Numbered from the stretch's first letter, positions 8,392 through 17,592 are shown. The stretch: DNA of 64,000 nt from Paenibacillus sp. JJ-100 (GCF_948329825.1 NZ_CAOJCM010000003.1:310001-374000), one strand, 5' to 3'. Translations and numbers: made by a program. The notes: a model not told the origin generated them from the sequence alone.

Positions 8392-9729
8392 ATGAAGAAA
8401 AAGACACTGGCTATGCTTCTGTCATGGACGCTCATTTTGGCAGTCATTTTGTCTGGATGCAACAATGCAGGTTCCGGTGCGGGCAACGATTCCGGTAGTA
8501 ATGCAGGCGGCGGTGACAGTGGGGGGGATGGCAAGGTAACTTTGAAATTCATGCATCTCTGGCCAGCTGGCAGCTCGGCACAACAGAACAAGCTGGTCAA
8601 CGATATTATCCAGCAGTATCAAACCGATAACCCAAATGTGACGATCAAGCAGGAAGTGCTGGAAAATGAACAATACAAAAACAAACTGAAAATTCTATCT
8701 GCTTCCAACGAACTTCCTGATGTTGGTGTAACTTGGGCTGCGGGTTTCCTGGAGCCTTATGTGAAGGGTAATCTGTTTGCACCAGTTGATGAGCTGTTGA
8801 ACGGATCTCTTGGCGAGAAGTTTATCGCTGGAACAACGGAGGCTTATGCGATAGACGGCAAGACATATGCGTTGCCGATTGAGCTGAACATTTCCCCGAT
8901 CTATTACAACAAAGCGATTTTTGAGAAATATAATTTGCAGCCGCCAGCGACCTATGATGAATTCCTGAACGTGGTAAAGACGCTGACCGATAACGGTGAG
9001 GTGCCAATTGCGTTAGGGAACAAGGACCGCTGGACGGGTTCACTCTGGTACATGTACTTGGCAAACCGTGTAGGCGGGGATGCATTGGAGAAAGCCATTA
9101 ATGGCTCCGGCAAGTTCGATGATCCGGCACTGACACAGGCTGCAGCTGAAGTGCAGAAGTTGGTGGATATGAATGCGTTTAACAAAGGATTTAACGGCTT
9201 GTCCAATGACGAGGGCAAATCCGAATTCATGAATGAGAAAGCTGCGATGTACCTGATGGGAACGTGGGAACTGCCGAACTTTACAACGAACCCGGATATT
9301 CCACAGGAATTCAAGGATAAGGTTGGATTTTTCAAATTCCCGACAATTGACGGTGGACAAGGGGACATTAACAGCTGGGTAGGCGGACCGGGTGTAGGGC
9401 TGTTTGCGGCTCAGAACTCGAAAGTGAAGGATGAAGCACAGAAATTCATTCAATACTTTGTGGAAAAATGGGGCGAAAGCTCGGTGACCGAAGCAGGCGT
9501 CATTCCAGCAACCAAAGTGGATACGGGTGCTGTGCAGCTGCCACAGCTTTACATTGATCTGTTGAACGAGCTGAACCAGGCAAGCAGCCTGACCCTCTTT
9601 GCAGACGTGCAGATGAAACCGGCTGCGGCTCAGGCTCATCTGGACATGATTCAGGCGTTGTTTGGCAAAGCAGTGACTCCGGAAGACTTTGTGAAGAATC
9701 ATCAGGCTGCCATCGACAAGGGGAACTAA
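8392..9729 (+). CDS. extracellular sugar-binding lipoprotein (ABC transporter, CUT1)
   Basis: A 445-residue family-1 solute-binding protein. The signal peptide ends in lipobox LSGC (Cys near residue 22), followed by a Gly/Ser/Asn linker. The mature part has the usual features: KVTLKFMHLWPAG, an interdomain segment with YALPIELNISPIYYNK, and RWTGSLWYMYLAN. It would capture a mono- or oligosaccharide outside the membrane and hand it to the two permeases encoded next. The ATG at 8392 is preferred over TTG 8377 because the signal peptide then begins MKKKT. No ATPase gene is present, as is common for CUT1 systems that share an MsmX-type ATPase. Confidence 0.92.
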   Translation: MKKKTLAMLLSWTLILAVILSGCNNAGSGAGNDSGSNAGGGDSGGDGKVTLKFMHLWPAGSSAQQNKLVNDIIQQYQTDNPNVTIKQEVLENEQYKNKLKILSASNELPDVGVTWAAGFLEPYVKGNLFAPVDELLNGSLGEKFIAGTTEAYAIDGKTYALPIELNISPIYYNKAIFEKYNLQPPATYDEFLNVVKTLTDNGEVPIALGNKDRWTGSLWYMYLANRVGGDALEKAINGSGKFDDPALTQAAAEVQKLVDMNAFNKGFNGLSNDEGKSEFMNEKAAMYLMGTWELPNFTTNPDIPQEFKDKVGFFKFPTIDGGQGDINSWVGGPGVGLFAAQNSKVKDEAQKFIQYFVEKWGESSVTEAGVIPATKVDTGAVQLPQLYIDLLNELNQASSLTLFADVQMKPAAAQAHLDMIQALFGKAVTPEDFVKNHQAAIDKGN

Positions 9730-9819
9730 TTCCCCCTGAGGCGAATCATGATGGCAAGGGCGAGGAACACCTCACCTGTACCATCTGAATGTTTGAATGC
9801 TTGAAGGGAGGATTATGTC

Positions 9820-10701
9820 TTGGACAAAGTCATGTCGAACCGTCTGGTGGCTGCGCTGTACGTATTGCCTGCGCTGCTTCTGCTGCTGGTTCTGGTCTAT
9901 ATTCCGATTGTGCTTACTGGCTATTACGGATTGATGCAATGGGACGGGATCGGGGCCATGACGTTTATTGGTTTGGATAATTACGCTAGACTGCTTCAGG
10001 ACAGTACGTTCTGGCAGAGTGCGAATCATACCTTTTTGCTGGCCGTGTTCTCTGCGCTGAGTCTCATTGGTTATCTGATGATTGCACTGGTGCTATCCGG
10101 CAAGATCAAGGGCGCGAATCTGTTTCGCAAAATATATCTGATTCCGATGCTGCTATCCTCGGTCGCTATCGCTCAATTGTGGCTGAAAATCTATCATCCC
10201 AGCAACGGGGTACTGAACAGCTTTTTGGAATCGATCGGCTTCAGCAATCCGCCAGCATGGCTGGCGGAGCCATCACTGGTGCTGTATGCACTGTTCGTGC
10301 CGATCCTGTGGCAGTATGCAGGTTTTTATATTCTGATCTATTATGCCGCACTCAAAAATATCCCGGAATCGCTCATTGAGGCGGCGCGCATTGACGGTGC
10401 AAACCCGTGGCAGATTGCATTCCGTATCAAACTGCCGCTCATTACGGAAGTGATCAAAGTGACCGTGGTACTGGCCGTGGTCGGATCACTCAAATATTTT
10501 GACCTCATTTATGTAATGACGGATGGCGGCCCAAATGGTGCGAGTGAAGTGATGGCCTCCTATATGTATCGTCAGGCATTTCGCAGTTTTGACTTTGGAT
10601 ACGGCAGTGCGGTAGGTTTCTTCCTGCTCATCATCTGCCTGGTCGTGACATGGCTGCTTCGCAAGGCAACGGCATCCAAAGATACGATTCAGTATTCCTG
10701 A
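9820..10701 (+). CDS. sugar ABC transporter permease (MalF/UgpA type)
   Basis: A 293-residue inner-membrane permease with six hydrophobic segments. The EAA loop that contacts the ATPase reads LIEAARIDGANPWQIAFRIKLP. It starts at TTG 9820, 7 nt after GGGAGGA; ATG 9832 is the alternative. It lies 90 bp behind the binding protein gene and 32 bp before the second permease, all in one operon under the two-component pair. Confidence 0.92.
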   Translation: MDKVMSNRLVAALYVLPALLLLLVLVYIPIVLTGYYGLMQWDGIGAMTFIGLDNYARLLQDSTFWQSANHTFLLAVFSALSLIGYLMIALVLSGKIKGANLFRKIYLIPMLLSSVAIAQLWLKIYHPSNGVLNSFLESIGFSNPPAWLAEPSLVLYALFVPILWQYAGFYILIYYAALKNIPESLIEAARIDGANPWQIAFRIKLPLITEVIKVTVVLAVVGSLKYFDLIYVMTDGGPNGASEVMASYMYRQAFRSFDFGYGSAVGFFLLIICLVVTWLLRKATASKDTIQYS

Positions 10702-10733
10702 CGTGAATGTAAAAATGAAAGGAGGTCATTCCG

Positions 10734-11621
10734 TTGAAGATGGAACCGGCTGTTCGGCTGCCTGTGGGCCCGGAGACGGGACATCGATCTGTATGGGCGG
10801 GAAAGCTTGGATATGTCCTGCTGTACGTGCTTCTGTCTCTAGTCGCTGTGCTTCAAATCTTACCACTTGTCTGGCTGCTGTTATTTTCACTCAAAAATAA
10901 TCAGGAAGTATTCGATATGGCTCCCTTTGCCCTCCCGGCTACGCCGCGTTGGGAGAACTATGTCAAAGTATGGACAGAAGGCAATATTAGCTTATATTTT
11001 TTCAACAGTGTATGGATTACAGTTGTTTCTGTGGTATTCACAGTGCTGTTCGCAAGTCTCGTCACCTTTGCAATCACACGAATGCGGTGGAAGGGACGTT
11101 CGCTGGTGCTGGGACTGTTCATGGTAGGACTGATGATCCCGGTGCATTCCACGCTGATTCCGCTGTTCAACCTGTTCTTGAAGTTGAATCTTACCGACCA
11201 TCCGTTATCGGTCATTCTCTCTTACATTGCATTTAATATGCCGATCACGATTATGATCCTGCTCGGGTTCTATTATGCGCTTCCGAGAGAGGTGGAAGAG
11301 GCGGCAGTAATGGATGGCTGTTCTGTGAACCGAATCTTCTTTCGCATTGTGCTACCGATGACGGCTTCGGTTATTGCGACAACAGCGATCATTAACATGA
11401 TCTATGACTGGAACGAGTTTATTTTCGTTAATACGTTCATCAGTTCCGATACGTACAAAACGCTGACCGTCGGAGTGCAGAACTTTATCGGACAGTACAC
11501 CACGGATTGGGGCGCTATTGGCGCTACGCTGATGATCAGCATCTTGCCGATTCTCATTGCCTTTCTGGTACTGAGTGAACGAATTGTTGAAGGGATCGCA
11601 GCAGGTTCGGTTAAAGGATGA
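10734..11621 (+). CDS. sugar ABC transporter permease (MalG/UgpE type)
   Basis: A 295-residue permease with six membrane segments and the EAA loop EVEEAAVMDGCSVNRIFFRI. The start is TTG 10734, 9 nt after GGAGG. It forms the heterodimeric channel with the preceding permease. The N-terminal 25 residues are soluble and somewhat longer than usual. Confidence 0.92.
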   Translation: MKMEPAVRLPVGPETGHRSVWAGKLGYVLLYVLLSLVAVLQILPLVWLLLFSLKNNQEVFDMAPFALPATPRWENYVKVWTEGNISLYFFNSVWITVVSVVFTVLFASLVTFAITRMRWKGRSLVLGLFMVGLMIPVHSTLIPLFNLFLKLNLTDHPLSVILSYIAFNMPITIMILLGFYYALPREVEEAAVMDGCSVNRIFFRIVLPMTASVIATTAIINMIYDWNEFIFVNTFISSDTYKTLTVGVQNFIGQYTTDWGAIGATLMISILPILIAFLVLSERIVEGIAAGSVKG

Positions 11622-11666
11622 TGATCTGCTCCAGTTTGTATAAGGTTAAAATGTAGTACAATACAG

Positions 11667-11705
11667 CCCCTTCCATTAGACACGTGGTAAGCGTGATGGG
11701 AGGGG
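11667..11705 (+). terminator. hairpin ending the sugar-transport operon
   Basis: CCCCTTCCAT (11667-11676) pairs with ATGGGAGGGG (11696-11705, one G-T pair). There is no clear U-tract, so termination would be inefficient or Rho-dependent. The stretch up to 11896 is otherwise AT-rich and must contain the MATE gene promoter; no convincing box was found. Confidence 0.5.
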
Positions 11706-11896
11706 TTAGTTATGTTGATGTATCTTCGCTATGTGCATGGCGAGGGAGTGAAGGGAAAGGATTTATGAAAACGTTAATCTACCTATTTCTGGAATTTGCA
11801 AAATACTTTCAATTATTTTCGTAAAACTACTGCATTTTCAAATCACCTGTGCTAACATACCCTATGAAATTAAGCCCACGTTGGAAAGGTGAGAAA

Positions 11897-13306
11897 ATGA
11901 CAGCAATATCCTCCACCAAAGAGTCCCTCCGTTCAGATGCCCAGGATTTGAAGCTAATTCGGCTGACCTGGCCTATATTCCTGGAACTCTTCTTGTTTAT
12001 GTTGATGGGGAGCGTGGATACGCTCATGCTTAGCTCTGTATCGGATAATGCCGTCTCCGGGGTGGGCGCGGCCAACCAGATTATATCCATTGCCATTCTT
12101 GTACTTGAAGTCATTGGACACGGTGCTGCCATCGTTGTAGCCCAATATATCGGTTCGAAAAAGCTGACAGAAGCCGCACAGGTTACAGGTAATGCCATTA
12201 CGCTTAACCTAGCCGTTGGATTGATCCTGAGTGTGATCTTCCTGGTGTTTGGCGGACATATGCTATCGCTTTTAAATATACAAGGTGAAATCTATGATTA
12301 TGCTCGTTCGTATATGAGCATTGTCGGGGGCGCGATTTTCCTGCAGGCTCTCATTAATGCACTCGCTGCAACGATTCGTACATACGGTTACACTAAGGAA
12401 ACCATGTATGTGTCCGTGTTTATGAACGTCATTCACGTTATTGGTAACTATGCCCTGATTTTTGGACATTTCGGCCTGCCGAAGCTGGGTGTGGAAGGGG
12501 CAGCGATCTCTACGGTCGGTAGCCGTTTCATCTGCTTGCTGATCTTCTTCTGGCTCTTGTATCGTGTGAGCGAAGTGCGCGTAGATTTTGAATACTACAT
12601 CAAATTGTCCAAACAGTTTATTGGGAAAATTCTGCGCATCGGCATTCCATCTGCAATGGAATCCATGGTATATCACTCCTGCCAGCTCGTATTCACCCTG
12701 TACGTGACTTATCTGGGTGCAGAAGCTATGGCAACCAAGCAATATGCAGGTAACATTTCTAGTTATATTTATCTGTTCAGTATGGCGATTGGCATGGGAA
12801 CGTCCATCATCGTTGGTCGTCTTGTGGGAGCGCGCCGCAAGGATGACGCGTACAAACGTGTATTTGATAGTGTGAAATGGGCCCTCCTGGCTACAGTTGC
12901 CATTGATGTGATCATTATCATTTTCCGCGTGCCGCTGATGGGCATTTTCACCGATAATCCCGAGATTATCCGATTAGGAGCTCAAGTGCTTCTGCTCAGT
13001 CTGGTGCTTGAGACCGGGCGTACGTGCAACATCGTCATCATTGGTTCTCTGCGTGCGGCAGGAGATGCCAAGTTCCCGGTATATATGGGGTTGATCTCCA
13101 TGGTGTGCATGAGTCTGCCTCTCGGATATCTGCTGGTATTCCAGTTGAATCTGGGGCTGGCGGGTGTATGGCTTGCCATTGCGGCGGACGAGTGGACACG
13201 TGCGGTTATTATGTACTTCCGCTGGAAGAGCCGTGCGTGGGAGAAACATGAGTTGGTAGAGCATGATGAGGAAGAGGCCGGTGCACAGCCGGTTCCGGCA
13301 GTCTGA
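11897..13306 (+). CDS. MATE-family efflux transporter
   Basis: A 469-residue membrane protein with twelve hydrophobic segments in two MATE repeats. Family signs are the opening LIRLTWPIFLELFLFMLMGS, the SVDTLMLS and AVSGVGAANQ segments, and GTSIIVGRLVGARRKDDAYK at the start of the second half. It would export drugs or metabolites by exchange with Na+ or H+. ATG 11897 has AAAGGTGAG immediately upstream; the earlier in-frame ATGs at 11849 and 11864 lack an RBS. Substrate unknown; the gene is monocistronic with its own terminator. Confidence 0.9.
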   Translation: MTAISSTKESLRSDAQDLKLIRLTWPIFLELFLFMLMGSVDTLMLSSVSDNAVSGVGAANQIISIAILVLEVIGHGAAIVVAQYIGSKKLTEAAQVTGNAITLNLAVGLILSVIFLVFGGHMLSLLNIQGEIYDYARSYMSIVGGAIFLQALINALAATIRTYGYTKETMYVSVFMNVIHVIGNYALIFGHFGLPKLGVEGAAISTVGSRFICLLIFFWLLYRVSEVRVDFEYYIKLSKQFIGKILRIGIPSAMESMVYHSCQLVFTLYVTYLGAEAMATKQYAGNISSYIYLFSMAIGMGTSIIVGRLVGARRKDDAYKRVFDSVKWALLATVAIDVIIIIFRVPLMGIFTDNPEIIRLGAQVLLLSLVLETGRTCNIVIIGSLRAAGDAKFPVYMGLISMVCMSLPLGYLLVFQLNLGLAGVWLAIAADEWTRAVIMYFRWKSRAWEKHELVEHDEEEAGAQPVPAV

Positions 13307-13373
13307 TAGGCTGTCATATACCCGAGAAGCGGCCTCATCGTAGAGTTAAGTATAATCAGTCTTAAAGTTAAGC

Positions 13374-13419
13374 AGAGTCAGCCAAGGACAGGTATTGTCC
13401 TTGATCTGGCTCTTTTTTT
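13374..13419 (+). terminator. Rho-independent terminator after the MATE gene
   Basis: A long stem combining AGAGTCAG and CCAAGGAC with GTCCTTG and CTGGCTCT encloses a 7-nt loop and is followed by seven Ts. Confidence 0.92.
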
Positions 13420-13494
13420 ATTTTCCGCAAAAATGATCAAAACGGCTTCTGTACGAACACGTATAGTAAGGATATGGAAGGGGGACGTCTTCAA

Positions 13495-14391
13495 TTGAGT
13501 CGATATCAGGAGATGATTCAGGACAGCTTGTTCTACATCGAGAACCATCTGCATGAAGAGATTGGTCTGGAAGACGTAGCTTCCGAGGCGCTGTTATCCC
13601 CTTATCATTATCACCGGGTATTCCGGGATGAGGTGGGCATGACGGTCGTCGATTATATTCGGCATCGGCGGATGAGTCTCGCATCTACCGCACTGCGTTG
13701 TACAGATGCAGGGATTTTGGATATTTCCCTTGCTTGCGGATTTGAAAGTCAGGAGGCATTTACTCGTGCCTTCCGCAAAATATATGGCATGCCGCCTGGA
13801 CGTTTTCGCAAATTATTTGATCTGAAACTATTCACTGGAAAAACCAGAGGAGGAGAAGTAGAGATGAATTCTACAACGGCAATCAAAGGCTGGATGCTAA
13901 CGGGAAGTCACCCGCAAAACTATGAGATGGGTATTGATCCTGCTGAGGTACATCACGGAAAAGCTTCAGGGTATTTGAAGGCAGTTACACCTATGGAGCC
14001 GAATGAGTTTGCAACGATGATGCAGCAGTTTCGGGCAGACAAGTATGTGGGAAAACGCATGAAGTTGTCTGGATTTGTTAAAACGGAGCGTGTGGAAGCG
14101 TTCTGCGGACTATGGATGCGTGTAGATAACCATGTCCACGATGTATTGCAGTTTGATAATATGCATGACCGGCCGATCATTGGAACGAAGCCATGGAATC
14201 AATACAGCATTGTGCTGGATGTACCGGCAGAGAGTGCAGTGATCTCGTTCGGGGTGCTTCTGAACGGGAAAGGCAAGGTCTGGGTGGATAGCTTTCGCTT
14301 TGAGGAAGTGGATGTGAACACACCTTTAACCCATATGGAAACAGAATATGAAATGTCGGACGAGCCGTTAAATCTATCGTTTGAGGAATAA
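13495..14391 (+). CDS. AraC-family regulator with C-terminal beta-sandwich domain
   Basis: A 298-residue protein. Residues 1-105 are an AraC DNA-binding domain placed at the N-terminus (GLEDVASEALLSPYHYHRVF and DISLACGFESQEAFTRAFRK). After a short linker, residues 125-290 look like a carbohydrate-binding-like beta sandwich: KRMKLSGFVKTE, FCGLWMRVD, LQFDNMHDRPI, SIVLDVP, SFGVLLNGKGKVWVDSFRFE. The same kind of beta domain is attached to some secreted hydrolases and here probably senses a ligand. Start: TTG 13495 has a GGAAGGGGGA box about 10 nt upstream; ATG 13474 is an alternative with a worse RBS. Confidence 0.8.
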   Translation: MSRYQEMIQDSLFYIENHLHEEIGLEDVASEALLSPYHYHRVFRDEVGMTVVDYIRHRRMSLASTALRCTDAGILDISLACGFESQEAFTRAFRKIYGMPPGRFRKLFDLKLFTGKTRGGEVEMNSTTAIKGWMLTGSHPQNYEMGIDPAEVHHGKASGYLKAVTPMEPNEFATMMQQFRADKYVGKRMKLSGFVKTERVEAFCGLWMRVDNHVHDVLQFDNMHDRPIIGTKPWNQYSIVLDVPAESAVISFGVLLNGKGKVWVDSFRFEEVDVNTPLTHMETEYEMSDEPLNLSFEE

Positions 14392-14410
14392 GAGGAACAG
14401 GAAGGCTATT

Positions 14411-14441
14411 AAAGGATCGCATCGATGATGTGATCCTTTTT
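14411..14441 (+). terminator. Rho-independent terminator after the AraC gene
   Basis: AAAGGATCGCATC (14411-14423) pairs with GATGTGATCCTTT (14427 on), with one G-T pair, a 3-nt loop and a T5 tail. Confidence 0.9.
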
Positions 14442-14597
14442 GCGATATGAATCAGTTATCGGCTTGAAATAGTAGGAGTGATTCTGCCATCTGGAATGAA
14501 TTGGTTACTATTTTTTAAAAGATAAAATACATTTGTTAAACTTGTTGAATTTTTAAAAGAATTATACTTGAAAAAACTGTTCATGGAGGATGTAGCG

Positions 14598-15329
14598 TTG
14601 AAGAAAATAATCATTGGTACGATGATAGGGGCTATGTTGTTATCGGGGTGTGGAGCTAATAATTCGTCTATTCGTCCAGCAAAAGTTGAGGAAAACAAGT
14701 CCCCAGAGAGGATGGATGCTACAGCTCCTGACATACTTTTATCTGAATCATCGAATAAGAAAGCTGCTGTTTATGGTGTTCAAGAGGAAGGAGATTTGTT
14801 CTCACGCCTTGCTGTCGTTATTGATGGAGAGAGGAGAGTATTTCAGTGGAGTAATGTAACCAATCCTTCTTTTTATCCCCAAATTTCTGTTGTTGATCTT
14901 AATGAAGAGGGAAAAGAAGAAGTGGTTATTGTTCTGACTAAAGGTACAGGGACGGGAATTCGCGATTCAGAAGTACATGTCCTTCAAACCGACTTTACAG
15001 AAATCCCTGTTTCGAATCCAATAAAATTCGTACAAGATCATATTCAAATTGATTTGAAAACAGATAAAGAAAAAGAAGTTCGGGAATACACTGTTATGGA
15101 CAATACACAGAAACATGTATTCAAATTCAATGAAAGTGACGCAAACCAGTGGTATGATCAGCCGACGTTTCGAAATATATTAAGATTTGGAACTAGGGAT
15201 CAGGGGCTTATGGCTGAGATCCCGATTCAGATTTCAGAAGGAAATTATCTAGGGGATGCGGTTGTCAGATATGAACTGGTGGATGGAAAGTTAGAACCAT
15301 CTGAACTCAGAATCACAAAAGAGCGCTAA
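14598..15329 (+). CDS. orphan lipoprotein
   Basis: A 243-residue protein with an N-terminal signal peptide and lipobox LLSGC (Cys near residue 18). The start is TTG 14598, 7 nt after GGAGG; the longer frame from ATG/TTG at 14568 would put a soluble leader in front of the signal peptide. The mature part contains DLNEEGKEEVVIVLTKGTGTG, which resembles the FG-GAP/VCBS-like calcium loop (DxNxxG) seen in other Paenibacillus lipoproteins, and is otherwise unrecognised. It probably sits on the outer face of the membrane. The Rpn remnant begins directly after its stop codon, so an insertion may have disturbed this end. Confidence 0.75.
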   Translation: MKKIIIGTMIGAMLLSGCGANNSSIRPAKVEENKSPERMDATAPDILLSESSNKKAAVYGVQEEGDLFSRLAVVIDGERRVFQWSNVTNPSFYPQISVVDLNEEGKEEVVIVLTKGTGTGIRDSEVHVLQTDFTEIPVSNPIKFVQDHIQIDLKTDKEKEVREYTVMDNTQKHVFKFNESDANQWYDQPTFRNILRFGTRDQGLMAEIPIQISEGNYLGDAVVRYELVDGKLEPSELRITKER

Positions 15330-15331
15330 GT

Positions 15332-15507
15332 GAAGAGAAGTCGATGATTGAGGGTGCGCGGACAGAAGGGGCGGCTAAAGGTAAGTTGGAAGGTAGGAAG
15401 GTAAACAAGAGATGGCACGAGAGTTGTTAGCCCTTGGTGTGGACATGTCTGCCATCATGAAGGCCTCAGGACTAACAGAAGAAGAAATCCGGAAGTTGCT
15501 GCCATAG
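15332..15507 (+). pseudogene. remnant of an Rpn/PD-(D/E)XK transposase-like gene (3' end)
   Basis: Read with one frameshift near 15395, this stretch encodes E-E-K-S-M-I-E-G-A-R... then a Gly/Lys/Glu repeat region, and finally MARELLALGVDMSAIMKASG plus LTEEEIRKLLP and a stop. Such a tail (charged EGK-rich helix, then 'lL..G.s.e.I...TGLs.eEI..L') is the hallmark C-terminus of Rpn-family recombination-promoting nucleases/putative transposases. The catalytic N-terminal two thirds is missing. It is a decayed insertion scar, not a functional gene. Confidence 0.7.
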
Positions 15508-15536
15508 TTTAACTTATATAATGACCATAGCACACG

Positions 15537-15565
15537 GCCAAACCATTATGGAATGGCTCTTTTTA
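15537..15565 (+). terminator. probable terminator
   Basis: GCCA-aa-CC (15537-15544) and GG-aa-TGGC (15550-15557) form a stem with a 2x2 internal loop, followed by TCTTTTTA. The next 140 bp (15566-15708) hold nothing recognisable. Confidence 0.5.
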
Positions 15566-15708
15566 CTGCCTCTGGGGTATTAAAGAAGAAGGGCAAAGTA
15601 AACCTATCTACCTTCCTGCGCTGAAGATGACTACCAATGCCTAGCGTCATATACAAATACCTTATTAACGCTTGTTCCATATCTTTCATGCCTTTCTATA
15701 CATTAATA

Positions 15709-15736
15709 TTGACTAAGTCCTTCCGCTTCCGATAAA
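15709..15736 (+). promoter_or_regulatory. likely trhO promoter
   Basis: TTGACT (15709-15714) and GATAAA (15731-15736) are separated by 16 bp. The resulting leader of about 145 nt contains a small GCCGG/CCGGC hairpin just before the RBS. Confidence 0.45.
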
Positions 15737-15888
15737 CTAGTATGCAGGAATATATAGTCGAATGTAGGCAGCAGTTCGAGACGATGTTTCGGGCGGCTGT
15801 TTCTTTTCTTTTTCTGCAAGTCAAGGTGCAATGTAGTAGGCTCGCCGGAATACCGGCTAACAACATGGAAGAGGAACAGGTGATAGAT

Positions 15889-16776
15889 ATGTGCAATAGC
15901 GCGTACCGCGTGCTTTTATATTATAAGTTCGTGAAGATTGAAGACCCCGAGACATTTACACAGGAGCATCTGCAGTACTGTAAGGATCTAGGGGTAAAAG
16001 GCCGTATTCTGATCGCTTCCGAGGGCATCAATGGTACGGTATCAGGGACAATTGAACAGACGGAGCAGTATATGAAAGACATGCATGCCAACCCTCTGTT
16101 CAAGGATATGGTATTTAAGATCGATGACGTGGAAGAGCATGCGTTCAAAAAAATCTTTGTGCGGCATAAGGCAGAGCTGGTTACATTCCGCGTAGACGAA
16201 GAGCTCGATCCGAATGTGATTAGTGGTAAACGCCTTTCGCCGAAGGAATTCCACGAACATTTACAGCGGGATGACGTCATTGTCATCGATGGCCGCAATG
16301 ACTATGAGTATGAGATTGGCCATTTCCGCGGTGCTATTCGTCCAGATGTAGAATCATTCCGTGAATTTCCAGAGTGGATTCGGGAGAACTTGGGCGACAT
16401 GAAGGATAAAAAGATTATTACGTACTGCACAGGCGGTATTCGCTGTGAGAAGCTGACTGGCTTCATGATCAAGGAAGGGTTCCAGGATGTTGCCCAGCTT
16501 GAAGGCGGAATTGTAACTTACGGGAAAGACCCTGAGGTGCAGGGACGTTTGTTTGACGGCAAATGTTATGTGTTCGATGAGCGGATCTCGGTGCCGATTA
16601 ACCGTACGGATGAAGATATTGTTATTGCTAGTTGTTATCACTGTGGTACGACACATGACCGATATATTAATTGTCCGACCTGCAACCTGCAGCATGTATG
16701 CTGTGAGGATTGTGAAGAGACGCATAACCGCTTTTGCTCGGATGCTTGCCGGGAGGCAGCGCCCGTACACGCATAA
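15889..16776 (+). CDS. trhO: tRNA uridine(34) hydroxylase (rhodanese-domain TrhO)
   Basis: A 295-residue cytosolic protein of the TrhO/YceA family, which hydroxylates U34 of several tRNAs in an oxygen-dependent step toward (m)cmo5U-type wobble modification. Order of features: N-terminal ferredoxin-like segment beginning [16 protein letters not shown]; central rhodanese domain with [15 protein letters not shown]; active loop CTGGIRCEK with Cys180 and Cys186; and a C-terminal cysteine-rich zinc-binding-like tail (CYHC, CPTC, CCEDC, CSDAC). The family N-terminus fixes the start at ATG 15889; the open frame extends upstream without homologous content. It is 12 nt from, and likely cotranscribed with, the SufR-like regulator. 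Confidence 0.93.
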   Translation: MCNSAYRVLLYYKFVKIEDPETFTQEHLQYCKDLGVKGRILIASEGINGTVSGTIEQTEQYMKDMHANPLFKDMVFKIDDVEEHAFKKIFVRHKAELVTFRVDEELDPNVISGKRLSPKEFHEHLQRDDVIVIDGRNDYEYEIGHFRGAIRPDVESFREFPEWIRENLGDMKDKKIITYCTGGIRCEKLTGFMIKEGFQDVAQLEGGIVTYGKDPEVQGRLFDGKCYVFDERISVPINRTDEDIVIASCYHCGTTHDRYINCPTCNLQHVCCEDCEETHNRFCSDACREAAPVHA

Positions 16777-16788
16777 GCAGGAGAGCAG

Positions 16789-17436
16789 GTGCTGAATGTG
16801 AAGCGTGAAGAAGAACGTACAACGCGTGAACGAATTCTGTTCATGCTGAAACAGCAAGGAACCATGACTGCGCGAGAGATCACCGCGGAACTGGGACTGA
16901 CCGGGATGGCCATTCGTCGCCATCTCACAGCACTGGAGCAGGATGGTTGGATTGAGGTACGTGAGGCTCGGGCAACAGCGGGGCGTCCATCCTCTGTATA
17001 CCACCTGACAGATCGTGGAGATAATTATTTCCCGAAGTCCTACTCATCTCTGACGCTAGAGTTGCTGGAAGAATTGTCTGATACCGCAGGCAGCAGTGTG
17101 GTAGATGCCCTTTTTGAAGGTCGCCGTGACAAGCTGCTTCGCAGCGGTCTGCAGCAGATGGAGGGGCATGACCTTGCTGGACGGGTGGAAGAGCTGGCAC
17201 GAATCCAGAATGCCAACGGGTATATGGCTGATGCGTCCAGAGAAGAAGATGGCACTTACGTCATCACGGAGATGAACTGCCCTATTGTACAAGTGGCGAG
17301 CGTATACAAGCAGGCTTGCCGCTGTGAGCTGGAGCTGTTCCGCTCGTTGCTGCAAGCGGATGTAGAGCGCACAGAATGTTACGCTGATGGAGACAAGAGG
17401 TGTAAGTATCAGATTCGTGAAGCGTCGGGGAACTGA
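16789..17436 (+). CDS. SufR-like winged-helix regulator with conserved cysteines
   Basis: A 215-residue regulator. Residues 10-75 are a DeoR/ArsR-type winged helix (TMTAREITAELGLTGMAIRR, then HLTALEQDGWIEV, and a wing ending in GRPSSVYHLTDRG). The C-terminal half shows the cysteine pattern seen in SufR-type Fe-S sensors: Cys164 in NCPIVQVA, Cys177/179, Cys197 and Cys205 (RTECYADGDKRCKYQI). It may therefore bind an Fe-S cluster and report iron or oxidative state. The start is GTG 16789 with AGGAG 4-5 nt upstream (CTG 16792 is possible). Its coupling to trhO suggests regulation of, or by, oxygen-linked tRNA modification; targets are unknown. Confidence 0.8.
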   Translation: MLNVKREEERTTRERILFMLKQQGTMTAREITAELGLTGMAIRRHLTALEQDGWIEVREARATAGRPSSVYHLTDRGDNYFPKSYSSLTLELLEELSDTAGSSVVDALFEGRRDKLLRSGLQQMEGHDLAGRVEELARIQNANGYMADASREEDGTYVITEMNCPIVQVASVYKQACRCELELFRSLLQADVERTECYADGDKRCKYQIREASGN

Positions 17437-17466
17437 TCGGATGAGACGTAAATAGAAGAGTATAAA

Positions 17467-17500
17467 AGATGGTCTTGATTCATCGAGACTGTCTTTTTTT
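17467..17500 (+). terminator. Rho-independent terminator after the SufR-like gene
   Basis: AGATGGTCT (17467-17475) pairs with AGACTGTCT (17486-17494) through seven Watson-Crick and two G-U pairs, followed by a T7 run. Confidence 0.85.
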
Positions 17501-17563
17501 GTTCCCATGTAAAGTAACCTTTCATATCCGCTCACCAAATTTGGATTGGAAGCGGTTCAACCA

Positions 17564-17592
17564 TTGACGGAAGGCGGGATGCACTTTAATAT
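17564..17592 (+). promoter_or_regulatory. promoter of the TrpX-like ABC operon
   Basis: TTGACG (17564-17569) and TAATAT (17587-17592) at the ideal 17-bp spacing. The transcript would carry a leader of about 150 nt (17600-17750) with some pairing potential (for example GGACTT with AAGTCT, and CAAC with GTTG). No T-box sequence (AGGGTGGNACC) or other known riboswitch core is present. Confidence 0.75.
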
